Assembly: GCA_963708895.1 (NCBI GenBank) | Contig: CAVPUE010000002.1 | Span: 124,001 to 188,000, forward strand | Direction of reading: 5' to 3' | Length of the DNA stretch: 64,000 bases | From: Bacillus_BD sp963708895 | Lineage (GTDB): Bacteria > Bacillota > Bacilli > Bacillales > Cytobacillaceae | Shown here: piece after piece, positions 8,622-17,164 of the stretch | Layout of the letters: each line of letters opens with the position of its first letter | Numbering within the stretch: position 1 is the stretch's first letter | Notes under the pieces: generated by a model | What the model saw: only the letters and a program-made list of their open reading frames with translations | The model's database searches: none | What the model was told of the DNA's origin: nothing | Translations under genes and position numbers: made by a program

Positions 8622-10022
8622 ATGGGGAAATCAATAATTGATAAAATTTGGGATAAGCATATCGTCCATCAAGAGGCAGGTAAACCTGATTTACTATATG
8701 TCGATTTACATCTAGTTCATGAAGTTACATCACCACAAGCCTTTTCAGGTTTAAGAATGAAAAATCGTAAGCTAAGAAGACCTGATAAAACATTTGCGAC
8801 AATGGATCATAATGTTCCAACCAAGAATCGCCACATCATTAATGACGAAGTCGCTAAAACACAAATGACAACTTTAGAGAAAAACTGTCAGGAATTTGGT
8901 GTACCATTGGCAGGAATTGACAGCCCTGAACAAGGAATTGTTCATGTAATTGGACCTGAACTTGGGTTAACACAACCAGGTAAAACCATTGTTTGTGGTG
9001 ATAGCCATACATCAACACACGGTGCATTCGGTGCTTTAGCATTTGGTATTGGTACAAGTGAAGTTGAACATGTAATGGCCACACAAACGATTTGGCAATC
9101 AAAACCAAAAACATTAAAGCTAGATTTTAAAGGTCAATTGCAAGAAGGTGTTACTTCAAAAGATGTGATTCTTTATGTGATTTCTAAACATGGTATTAAC
9201 TTCGGAACTGGCCATGTGATTGAGTACTGTGGTGAAGCGATACGTGGATTGTCAATGGAAGAACGTATGACCATCTGTAATATGTCCATTGAAGGTGGAG
9301 CAAGAGCAGGGTTAGTTTCACCAGATGAAACAACTTTTGCTTATATCAAGGGTAGAAAATACGCTCCAACAAACTTTGATGAAGCTGTATCAGTATGGAA
9401 AGAACTAGCTTCTGATGAAGATGCAGTTTATGACACCGTTATTGAAATTGATGCAAGTGATATTGAACCAATGGTAAGCTGGGGAACGAATCCATCAATG
9501 ACTTCAAAAGTGACGGATGCCATTCCAACTTTAGCAGACTGTAAAGATGAAAATGAACGTAAAGCATTAGAAAGTGCACTTCAATATATGGGATTAAAAG
9601 AAGGACAGCAGATTGAAGATATTGAAATTCAACATGTCTTTATTGGCTCCTGTACAAATTCTCGTATTGAAGATTTACGTTCTGCAGCAGAGGTGGCGAA
9701 GGGTAAAAAGGTTCATCCATCTGTTCGTGCATTAGTGGTTCCTGGATCACAACAAGTGAAAAAGCAAGCAGAAAAAGAAGGGTTAGATCAAATCTTCGTT
9801 GAAGCAGGCTTTGAATGGCGTGATGCTGGATGCAGTATGTGTTTAAGTATGAACAATGATGTTGTACCTGCAGGTGAGCATTGTGCATCAACATCAAATC
9901 GTAACTTTGAAGGAAGACAAGGTGCTGGAGCAAGAACTCACTTAGTTAGTCCTACAATGGCAGCAAATGCAGCGATTTTTGGAAAATTCGTAGACATACG
10001 TAAAACTTCGGTAGTTCAGTAA
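8622..10022 (+). CDS. leuC: 3-isopropylmalate dehydratase large subunit
   Basis: Aconitase-family Fe-S enzyme subunit, 466 residues, isomerising 2- to 3-isopropylmalate with LeuD. The three cluster cysteines are visible in GSCTNSR and AGCSMCLS, and the substrate motif DSHTSTHGAFG lies near residue 130. RBS AAGGGGGG precedes ATG 8622. It is followed 13 bases later by leuD. The 130-base gap after leuB shows no terminator. Confidence 0.97.
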   Translation: MGKSIIDKIWDKHIVHQEAGKPDLLYVDLHLVHEVTSPQAFSGLRMKNRKLRRPDKTFATMDHNVPTKNRHIINDEVAKTQMTTLEKNCQEFGVPLAGIDSPEQGIVHVIGPELGLTQPGKTIVCGDSHTSTHGAFGALAFGIGTSEVEHVMATQTIWQSKPKTLKLDFKGQLQEGVTSKDVILYVISKHGINFGTGHVIEYCGEAIRGLSMEERMTICNMSIEGGARAGLVSPDETTFAYIKGRKYAPTNFDEAVSVWKELASDEDAVYDTVIEIDASDIEPMVSWGTNPSMTSKVTDAIPTLADCKDENERKALESALQYMGLKEGQQIEDIEIQHVFIGSCTNSRIEDLRSAAEVAKGKKVHPSVRALVVPGSQQVKKQAEKEGLDQIFVEAGFEWRDAGCSMCLSMNNDVVPAGEHCASTSNRNFEGRQGAGARTHLVSPTMAANAAIFGKFVDIRKTSVVQ

Positions 10023-10035
10023 GGGGGAAATTTTC

Positions 10036-10629
10036 GTGAGCGGATTATCAACACATACAGGTAAAGCAGTAGCCCTTAACCGGGTAAACGTAGATACAGA
10101 CCAAATCATTCCAAAAAACTTTTTAAAACGAATTGAAAAAACAGGCTTTGGACGTTTCTTATTTAATGATTGGCGTTACCTTGCTGACGGTACACCAAAC
10201 CCAGAGTTTGAATTAAATCAACCAGAAAATCAAGGAGCTTCTATTCTAGTTGCGAATGACAACTTTGGATGTGGATCATCACGTGAGCATGCTCCATGGG
10301 CACTGTTAGATTACGGCTTTAAGGTCGTTATTGCCCCATCTTTCGCAGATATTTTCTATCAAAACTGTTTGAAAAATGGCATGGTTCCAATCAAATTGGA
10401 TCAAGAAAAAGTTGAATACTTATTAGATGCTGCTACAAAACAACCATATGAGTTAACGGTTAACGTTGAAGAAGCAACCATTTCAGACGATAAAGGGTTC
10501 AAAGCATCATTCCCATTATCAGATTACTGGAAAAAGATGATTGTTAATGGTTGGGATGAAATTGAAATTACACTTCAACTTGATGAGCAAATCGCAAAAT
10601 ATGAAGAAGCTCACCCAGTTCTTAAATAA
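10036..10629 (+). CDS. leuD: 3-isopropylmalate dehydratase small subunit
   Basis: A 197-residue swivel-domain partner of LeuC. The GCGSSREHAPWAL motif, typical of aconitase small subunits, lies near residue 76. GTG start behind AAGGGGGAAA. Last gene of the ilv-leu operon, followed by a terminator. Confidence 0.96.
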   Translation: MSGLSTHTGKAVALNRVNVDTDQIIPKNFLKRIEKTGFGRFLFNDWRYLADGTPNPEFELNQPENQGASILVANDNFGCGSSREHAPWALLDYGFKVVIAPSFADIFYQNCLKNGMVPIKLDQEKVEYLLDAATKQPYELTVNVEEATISDDKGFKASFPLSDYWKKMIVNGWDEIEITLQLDEQIAKYEEAHPVLK

Positions 10630-10641
10630 GATATAAAGGAG

Positions 10642-10676
10642 AAAAGTCCACCATTTTTAGTAAGGTGGGCTTTTTC
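10642..10676 (+). terminator. Terminator of the ilv-leu operon
   Basis: Arms AAAAGTCCACC and GGTGGGCTTTT (with G-U pairs), followed by a T tract. Confidence 0.85.
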
Positions 10677-10793
10677 CTATTGAGGAATTTATTCAATTAA
10701 GTTGAAAAGTTTTTCAGTTTACTTTGGTTTTTTCATTATGCTACACTAACAACATTACATGGATAAACGGTGATGGATGAAGGGTGTATAGAT

Positions 10794-11819
10794 ATGGATA
10801 AAGGACAAGACGTCAATAAAGCAAATATTATTAAATTTCCTGGACTTGAAAAAAAATTGTTGGAAAAAGGGTTAGAGAATTTACAATCAAGAAACTATAA
10901 TGAAGCGGTCCTAATATTTGAACAATGTATCGATTTAGATCCAAGCAATCAAGATAGTTACATCGGCTTATTACTAGCCTATTTTGACTCAGGATTGATT
11001 GAACAAGCAATGGATTTAGCACATCATATGTTGCGAGAAGGAATTGGAGACGAAATAGAAACTCTCAATATTTATCTGATGCTTCTAGTTCAACGGAATG
11101 AGCATGAGAAAGTGGTAACCGAAATTAAGCAACTACTGAAAGAAAATAGAATTCCTTTTCATAAGCAAGAACATTTTGAACAACTCTTACATTTGAGTGA
11201 AAAGATGATAGAAAATAAACTAGACGGTGAGCAAATACCATTGGATGAGGATTCATTTGATGATATTGACCTTTTTCAATATCAGGATCCACAAGAACAA
11301 ATGATGATTGCGGCTGAATTAAATCAGCGGCCCATTGGACAATATGAAGAGGAAATAACAGCATATCTTTCATCAACCAATGGAGATTCTTTTTTTAAAA
11401 CTTTAATCCTTAATGTATTAAAAGAGCAACAATATGACAATCCTGTATACATAGTGAAATTTGGAAAACAAATTACCGTTATTCCTAATGAAATCAAACA
11501 CCTATCAGAAAATGATCAATTGCAGGAATTGTTATCGGTCATTGGTGAAGAACTTGAGGATGAAGATCCAATCCTTTTTGACATCATAAAGTCCTTAATG
11601 GAGAGACATTCTTTCCTGATGTACCCGATTCCGTTTGATCATTTCGATGTATCAGCCTGGAGTGCTGCTTACCATATTATTGGAAACGAGTATAATGGGA
11701 ACAATCAATCAATGGATGAAATGATTGATCTCTATGGTGCAAATTATGAAAATGTCGAGAAGTCTCTATTATTTATTAAGAAGATTGAAGAAGTTTCGTA
11801 CCTCAATCTTAAAACTTGA
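10794..11819 (+). CDS. ysoA: TPR-repeat protein YsoA
   Basis: A 341-residue cytosolic protein with TPR-like helix pairs near the N-terminus (LEKGLENLQSRNYNEAVLIF, then the ECIDLDPSNQ-type turn) and an acidic C-terminal half. It sits between leuD and tig exactly where B. subtilis has ysoA, which is the main reason for the name; the role is unknown, presumably protein-protein interaction. ATG 10794 has AAGGGTG 7 bases upstream; an upstream ATG at 10770 would overlap poor signals. Confidence 0.75.
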   Translation: MDKGQDVNKANIIKFPGLEKKLLEKGLENLQSRNYNEAVLIFEQCIDLDPSNQDSYIGLLLAYFDSGLIEQAMDLAHHMLREGIGDEIETLNIYLMLLVQRNEHEKVVTEIKQLLKENRIPFHKQEHFEQLLHLSEKMIENKLDGEQIPLDEDSFDDIDLFQYQDPQEQMMIAAELNQRPIGQYEEEITAYLSSTNGDSFFKTLILNVLKEQQYDNPVYIVKFGKQITVIPNEIKHLSENDQLQELLSVIGEELEDEDPILFDIIKSLMERHSFLMYPIPFDHFDVSAWSAAYHIIGNEYNGNNQSMDEMIDLYGANYENVEKSLLFIKKIEEVSYLNLKT

Positions 11820-11822
11820 CTG

Positions 11823-11850
11823 TTGAAACAGCGAAAACATGTGGTATAAT
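11823..11850 (+). promoter_or_regulatory. Sigma-A promoter of tig
   Basis: TTGAAA (11823-11828), a 16-bp spacer and TATAAT (11845-11850), about 120 bases before tig. Confidence 0.65.
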
Positions 11851-11969
11851 ATAGTGGTTGCTTTGTGTGAAATTGTTTATCTATAATAAAAAATGACTAG
11901 ATTTTTGCATATACATGTGATTTTACTAGTAATTTGCAAATGAAATAGATTGTTGGAGGGAAATTAAGT

Positions 11970-13265
11970 ATGTCGGCGAAATTTGAAAAATTAGAAGGGA
12001 ACCAAGGGGTTCTTACAGTAGAAGTAGATGCAGAAAAAGTAAATGAAAGCCTAGATTCTGCATTCAAAAAAGTAGTAAAGCAAGTTAACGTTCCAGGATT
12101 CCGTAAAGGTAAAATGCCTCGTCCATTATTTGAAAAGCGTTTTGGAGTAGAATCACTTTATCAAGACGCAATTGATTTAATGCTTCCAGATGCTTATACA
12201 GCGGCTATCGAAGAAACAGGAATTGATCCTGTTGATCGTCCGGAAATCGATGTAGAGCAAATTGAAAAAGGTAAATCTTTTATTTTTACTGCAAAAGTAA
12301 TTGTTAAACCTGAAGTTAAATTAGGTGAATATAAAGGAATTGAAGTTGAAAAATTCGATACAACTGTTACAGATGAAGATGTTGATAATGAAATCAAAGG
12401 ACTTCAAGAAAAACAAGCTGAGCTTGTTGTAAAAGAAGAAGGTAAAGCAGAACTTGGAGATACTGTTGTAATGGATTTTGAAGGCTTTGTTGATGATGAA
12501 GCATTCGAAGGCGGTAAAGCTGATAACTATTCATTAGAATTAGGATCTGGTCAGTTTATTCCAGGGTTTGAAGAACAATTAGTTGGTCTTGGAACTGGTG
12601 AATCTAAAGATGTTGAAGTTTCTTTCCCAGAAGAATATCATGCAACTGAATTAGCAGGAAAACCTGCTGTATTCAAAGTAACTCTTCATGAAATTAAAGG
12701 AAAAGAACTACCTGAACTTGATGACGAATTTGCTAAAGATGTTGATGATGAAGTTGAAACATTAGATGCATTAAAAGAAAAAATTAAATCTCGTTTAGAG
12801 CATGATAAAAAACATCAAGAAGAGCACCACATTCAAGATACAGTAGTTGAAAAAGCTACTGCTGCATCTGAAATTGATGTTCCAGAAATCATGTTCGAAA
12901 ATGAAGTAGATCGTATGTTACAAGAATTTGAACAACGTTTACAAATGCAAGGTATGAATCTTGAGCTTTACTTCCAATTCTCTGGTCAAAATGAACAAGC
13001 TTTACGTGACCAAATGAAAGAAGAAGCTGAACAACGCGTACGTGGCAGCTTAACTCTTGAAGCAATTGGAAAAGCTGAAAATATTGAAGCTTCAGAAGAA
13101 GAACTGAATGAAGAATTAGAAAAAATGTCATCCCAATATAATATGACTGTTGAAAATATCCGCGCTGCTTTAGGTAACCTTGATGCACTTAAAGGCGATA
13201 TTGTGGCTAGAAAAACAGTTCAATTTTTAGTTGATAACAGTAAAACAGTTGAAGCACAAGATTAA
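11970..13265 (+). CDS. tig: Trigger factor
   Basis: Ribosome-bound chaperone and peptidyl-prolyl isomerase for nascent chains, 431 residues. The ribosome-docking signature GFRKGK lies at residues 43-48; an FKBP-type domain follows (near 160-245, LGDTVVMDFEGFVDD), then the helical C-terminal chaperone arms. RBS TTGGAGGG. It has its own promoter and terminator, so it is monocistronic. Confidence 0.97.
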   Translation: MSAKFEKLEGNQGVLTVEVDAEKVNESLDSAFKKVVKQVNVPGFRKGKMPRPLFEKRFGVESLYQDAIDLMLPDAYTAAIEETGIDPVDRPEIDVEQIEKGKSFIFTAKVIVKPEVKLGEYKGIEVEKFDTTVTDEDVDNEIKGLQEKQAELVVKEEGKAELGDTVVMDFEGFVDDEAFEGGKADNYSLELGSGQFIPGFEEQLVGLGTGESKDVEVSFPEEYHATELAGKPAVFKVTLHEIKGKELPELDDEFAKDVDDEVETLDALKEKIKSRLEHDKKHQEEHHIQDTVVEKATAASEIDVPEIMFENEVDRMLQEFEQRLQMQGMNLELYFQFSGQNEQALRDQMKEEAEQRVRGSLTLEAIGKAENIEASEEELNEELEKMSSQYNMTVENIRAALGNLDALKGDIVARKTVQFLVDNSKTVEAQD

Positions 13266-13308
13266 TTTTTTGTATATTTCAGCCTAACAGGTTATAATAA
13301 GTAAAATA

Positions 13309-13343
13309 AAAACAAGGTACGATTTTATCGTGCCTTGTTTTAT
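13309..13343 (+). terminator. Terminator of tig
   Basis: Stem AACAAGGTACGAT/ATCGTGCCTTGTT with a TTT loop, followed by T residues. Confidence 0.85.
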
Positions 13344-13648
13344 ATAATTGGAAAGTGCATATAATAAGATAAATCACATTTTTACATTGTACACGGTGAA
13401 TATAACAGGATCATAACCTACATAACAATAAGTAACATTTTGATTAATCAAGGACATATACATACATAAAATGGAGTTTATCCATACAAGTGACACATTT
13501 TATTTAAAAGGCAATAAATACAAGCCATATTATTTCCTGTATATTCACATAATGTGATACAATCTCAGTAATTAAGTGATTATCTCTTTATAGCGTGTGA
13601 TCCGCATTATTATAGATATTTATCAAAGTCATTCAAGGGGTGAAGGTA
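13344..13648 (+). promoter_or_regulatory. tig-clpX intergenic region with possible clpX promoter
   Basis: About 300 bases, AT-rich and without a coding signal. The best promoter candidate is TTCCTG (13534-13539), 18 bp, TACAAT (13558-13563), with a weak -35. A perfect 6-bp-arm palindrome, TCACATAATGTGA (13545-13557), sits in its spacer against the -10 and could be an operator for an unknown regulator. Confidence 0.35.
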
Positions 13649-14914
13649 TTGTTTAAATTTAACGACGAAAAGGGACAATTAAAATGTTCATTTTGTGGAA
13701 AAACACAGGAACAAGTTCGTAAGTTAGTTGCTGGACCAGGAGTTTATATTTGTGATGAATGTATAGAGTTATGTACTGAAATCGTTGAAGAAGAATTAGG
13801 TACAGAAGAAGAAATCGAATTTAAGGATGTACCAAAACCAGCAGAAATTCGTGATATTCTAGATGATTATGTGATTGGACAAGATCAAGCAAAAAAATCA
13901 TTATCCGTAGCTGTCTATAATCATTACAAGAGAATTAACTCTAATAGTAAAATTGATGAAGTTGAATTAGCTAAAAGTAATATCGTGATGATTGGTCCTA
14001 CTGGTAGCGGGAAAACGTTATTAGCTCAGACACTAGCACGTATATTAAATGTACCATTTGCGATTGCGGATGCCACTTCATTAACAGAGGCTGGTTATGT
14101 TGGAGAAGATGTTGAAAATATTCTTCTTAAACTAATTCAATCAGCAGATTATGATGTTGAAAAAGCTGAAAAGGGTATTATTTATATTGATGAGATTGAT
14201 AAAGTTGCCCGGAAATCAGAAAATCCATCTATTACAAGAGATGTTTCTGGTGAAGGTGTACAGCAAGCCTTATTGAAAATTCTTGAAGGAACTGTGGCAA
14301 GTGTACCTCCACAAGGTGGTAGAAAGCATCCACATCAAGAATTTATTCAAATCGATACAACAAATATTTTATTTATTTGTGGTGGAGCATTTGATGGAAT
14401 TGATACGATTATCAAACGTCGTCTTGGACAAAAAGTGATTGGTTTTGGTTCAGAAATTAAGGAACAGGAAATTGATCCTAAAGAGCTTCTTTCTAAAATT
14501 TTACCAGAGGATTTATTACGCTTTGGTTTAATTCCTGAATTTATCGGACGTTTACCAATCATTGCAAGTTTAAATCAACTTGACGAAGAAGCGTTAATTG
14601 AAATTTTAACTAAACCTAAAAATGCTTTAATTAAACAATATCAAAAAATGCTTGAACTTGATAATGTTGAGTTAGAATTCGAAGAAGAAGCATTACGTGA
14701 AATCTCAAAACAAGCCATCGAAAGAAAAACGGGTGCTCGTGGTTTGAGATCAATCATTGAAGGAATTATGTTAGATGTGATGTATGATCTTCCTTCAAGA
14801 GATGATGTTCAAAAATGTATCATCACTCAAGATGCGGTGGTCCATAAAAGCGAACCCAAATTTATTTTGAAAGACGGTACTATTATCGAGGAAAAACGCA
14901 AAACTTCTGCTTGA
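13649..14914 (+). CDS. clpX: ATP-dependent Clp protease ATPase subunit ClpX
   Basis: AAA+ unfoldase that feeds substrates to ClpP, 421 residues. The N-terminal C4 zinc-binding domain has Cys13, 16, 35 and 38; Walker A GPTGSGKT is near residues 116-123; Walker B IIYIDEID and the pore loop lie downstream; the ClpP-binding IGF loop is in VIGFGSE. Start: TTG 13649 gives the canonical MFKFN N-terminus and has AAGGGG 8 bases upstream, so I prefer it to GTG 13640, which lies on the RBS. Confidence 0.96.
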   Translation: MFKFNDEKGQLKCSFCGKTQEQVRKLVAGPGVYICDECIELCTEIVEEELGTEEEIEFKDVPKPAEIRDILDDYVIGQDQAKKSLSVAVYNHYKRINSNSKIDEVELAKSNIVMIGPTGSGKTLLAQTLARILNVPFAIADATSLTEAGYVGEDVENILLKLIQSADYDVEKAEKGIIYIDEIDKVARKSENPSITRDVSGEGVQQALLKILEGTVASVPPQGGRKHPHQEFIQIDTTNILFICGGAFDGIDTIIKRRLGQKVIGFGSEIKEQEIDPKELLSKILPEDLLRFGLIPEFIGRLPIIASLNQLDEEALIEILTKPKNALIKQYQKMLELDNVELEFEEEALREISKQAIERKTGARGLRSIIEGIMLDVMYDLPSRDDVQKCIITQDAVVHKSEPKFILKDGTIIEEKRKTSA

Positions 14915-14932
14915 TAAATACTGATTTAATAT

Positions 14933-14975
14933 AAGCACAAGAGACGATTATTCATAAAATCTCTTGTGCTTTTTG
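14933..14975 (+). terminator. Terminator of clpX
   Basis: Arms AAGCACAAGAGA and TCTCTTGTGCTT with a T tract. Confidence 0.85.
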
Positions 14976-15042
14976 TTGTTAATCAAAAGGAAAACGATAG
15001 ACTTAAGACCCTCTTTTTTCTGCTAATGTAATTCGAAAGTTA

Positions 15043-15071
15043 GTTTAATCCTGCTTTTAGAGGGAGATACT
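15043..15071 (+). promoter_or_regulatory. Candidate sigma-F promoter of lonB
   Basis: GTTTA (15043-15047), a 15-bp spacer, then GGAGATACT (15063-15071), which fits the sigma-F -10 pattern GGNNANANT at every fixed position. B. subtilis lonB is a forespore gene read by sigma-F, which supports the assignment. Confidence 0.55.
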
Positions 15072-15111
15072 AGCATATAACATCTAGTATTAATTAGCAG
15101 GAGGGAACTAT

Positions 15112-16779
15112 ATGAGTTGGACTGGTATCGTTATATTTATACAGTTATTTTTTGGGATTGTTATTGGTTTATACTTTTGGAATTTGCTTAAAAACCAGCG
15201 TACACAAAAGGTAACAATAGATCGTGAATCAAAAAAGGAAATGGAACAATTGAGAAAAATGCGTGATATTACCTTGAGTGAACCATTATCCGAAAGAGTT
15301 CGCCCCGTTCGTTTTGATGATATTGTAGGTCAAAAGGATGGAATCAAATCATTAAAAGCGGCATTATGTGGACCAAATCCTCAGCATGTTATTATATACG
15401 GACCTCCAGGAGTAGGGAAAACAGCAGCAGCAAGATTAGTTTTAGAAGAAGCGAAAAAAAATACAAAATCTCCCTTTCAAACATCGTCTGTTTTTGTTGA
15501 ATTGGATGCAACGACAGCGAGGTTTGATGAAAGAGGAATTGCAGATCCACTGATCGGCTCTGTCCATGATCCTATATATCAAGGAGCAGGTGCGATGGGA
15601 CAGGCGGGTATTCCTCAACCGAAGCAAGGAGCTGTCACAAATGCTCACGGTGGTGTTTTATTCATTGATGAAATAGGAGAATTGCATCCGATCCAAATGA
15701 ATAAACTTTTAAAGGTACTTGAAGATCGCAAAGTATTTTTAGAAAGTGCTTATTATAGTGAAGAAAATACACAAATCCCGAATCATATTCATGATATTTT
15801 TAAGAACGGACTTCCAGCTGATTTTCGCTTAATCGGAGCTACAACAAGAACTCCTAGTGAAATTCCACCTGCGATTCGCTCCCGTTGTATGGAGGTGTTT
15901 TTTCGAGAATTATCCCAAGAGGAAATATCGATTATCGGAAAAAAAGCTGCAGATAAAGTGAATGTAGAAATGAGTGACAAAGGTCTAGAAATCCTTTCAA
16001 CTTATGCTAGAAATGGGCGAGAAGCAGTTAATTTGATTCAGTTAGCAGCAGGACTTGCGATTACAGAAGAACGTTCATACATAAAAGAGGAAGATATTGA
16101 ATGGTTGGTTCATTCTAGTCAGTTAAGTCCAAGAATGGAACGGAAAGTAAATCCTTTTTCAAGTGTTGGTCTCGTAAATGGACTTGCTGTTCATGGTCCC
16201 AACTCAGGTTCCCTCCTTGAAATAGAAGTAACGGTTATTCCTACGAAAGATAAGGGTTCAATCAATATTACAGGCATTGTCGAAGAGGAAAGTATGGGGG
16301 ATCGCAGCAAATCGATTCGTCGCAAAAGTATGGCAAAAGGTTCAATTGAGAATGTAATTACGGTATTACGAACGGTTGGAGTTCCTGCAGAAGAATACGA
16401 TATTCATGTCAATTTCCCTGGGGGAGTTCCTATTGATGGACCTTCAGCTGGGATTGCCATGGCCACAGGAATCTACTCTGCTATTTACCAACTACCAGTT
16501 GATAGCAAGGTTGCGATGACAGGTGAAATTAGTATTCATGGAAATGTCAAGCCAATCGGTGGTGTTTATCCAAAAGTCAAAGCGGCAAAAGATGCGGGTG
16601 TGAAAAGAGTCATTATTCCTAAAGAAAATATGCAATCGGTATTGAAGGAAATTGAAGGCATTGAGATTATACCTGTAACACATATAAATGAAGTTTTTGA
16701 TATTGCTTTAAAAAAGAATTATATTGCAGATCAATCGATCACTGCTTCAATGGATATCACAGAAAAAGAAAGTATATAA
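15112..16779 (+). CDS. lonB: Forespore ATP-dependent protease LonB
   Basis: A 555-residue AAA+ Lon-family protease with an N-terminal membrane anchor (residues 4-24). Walker A GPPGVGKT lies at 97-104 and Walker B as VLFIDEIGE. The C-terminal protease domain has a Ser-Lys dyad at about Ser445 (DGPSAG) and Lys488 (GGVYPKVK). Unlike LonA it lacks the long N-terminal substrate domain. RBS GCAGGAGGG. It is separated from clpX and lonA by terminators, consistent with its own sporulation-specific transcription. Confidence 0.95.
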   Translation: MSWTGIVIFIQLFFGIVIGLYFWNLLKNQRTQKVTIDRESKKEMEQLRKMRDITLSEPLSERVRPVRFDDIVGQKDGIKSLKAALCGPNPQHVIIYGPPGVGKTAAARLVLEEAKKNTKSPFQTSSVFVELDATTARFDERGIADPLIGSVHDPIYQGAGAMGQAGIPQPKQGAVTNAHGGVLFIDEIGELHPIQMNKLLKVLEDRKVFLESAYYSEENTQIPNHIHDIFKNGLPADFRLIGATTRTPSEIPPAIRSRCMEVFFRELSQEEISIIGKKAADKVNVEMSDKGLEILSTYARNGREAVNLIQLAAGLAITEERSYIKEEDIEWLVHSSQLSPRMERKVNPFSSVGLVNGLAVHGPNSGSLLEIEVTVIPTKDKGSINITGIVEEESMGDRSKSIRRKSMAKGSIENVITVLRTVGVPAEEYDIHVNFPGGVPIDGPSAGIAMATGIYSAIYQLPVDSKVAMTGEISIHGNVKPIGGVYPKVKAAKDAGVKRVIIPKENMQSVLKEIEGIEIIPVTHINEVFDIALKKNYIADQSITASMDITEKESI

Positions 16780-16786
16780 CAAATTT

Positions 16787-16832
16787 GAAGCTTCGCTTTG
16801 TAGGATAATAGGCAAAGCGGTGCTTTATTTTT
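16787..16832 (+). terminator. Terminator of lonB
   Basis: Imperfect stem AAGCTTCGCTTTG/CAAAGCGGTGCTTT followed by a T tract. Confidence 0.75.
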
Positions 16833-16927
16833 TGATACAAACATTTTTGTAGAATAATAAAAGTGATGATCAACCTGTTGTAAGACACCAGGTTAGACAC
16901 AAAATCATAAATACGTTAAAATTGTTT

Positions 16928-17118
16928 AAGGTTCTTTTCTCAAGCTTTGTTGCTTTGGGATAGAAAATAGCTGATTGTCCTTTGGAATAAAGTTTAAATC
17001 TAGACTTTATTGTTGAGAAAAGAGCTGCAAAATTTATACGAGGGTACAAAATAGCTTATTTCTACGTTAAAATCGGCCTTTGGATTTTAACAACAAACTT
17101 TACCAGTATAGCCTTGTT
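16928..17118 (+). repeat. Dispersed structured intergenic element, copy A
   Basis: A near full-length copy of a family of about 190 bp. It has a left arm GTTCTTTTCTCAA near 16931, a pairing right arm TTGAGAAAAGAGC at 17013-17025, and a 3' hairpin GTTAAAATC (17066-17074)/GATTTTAAC (17083-17091) followed by CAACAAACTTTAC. It lies between the lonB terminator and lonA. Its 3' end TTTACC (17099-17104), 18 bp from GATAAT (17123-17128), could provide a -35 box for lonA. See copies B and C. Confidence 0.8.
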
Positions 17119-17164
17119 TAAAGATAATATTTGTGTAAAAAATAGTGTATGGAGGTGCATAACT

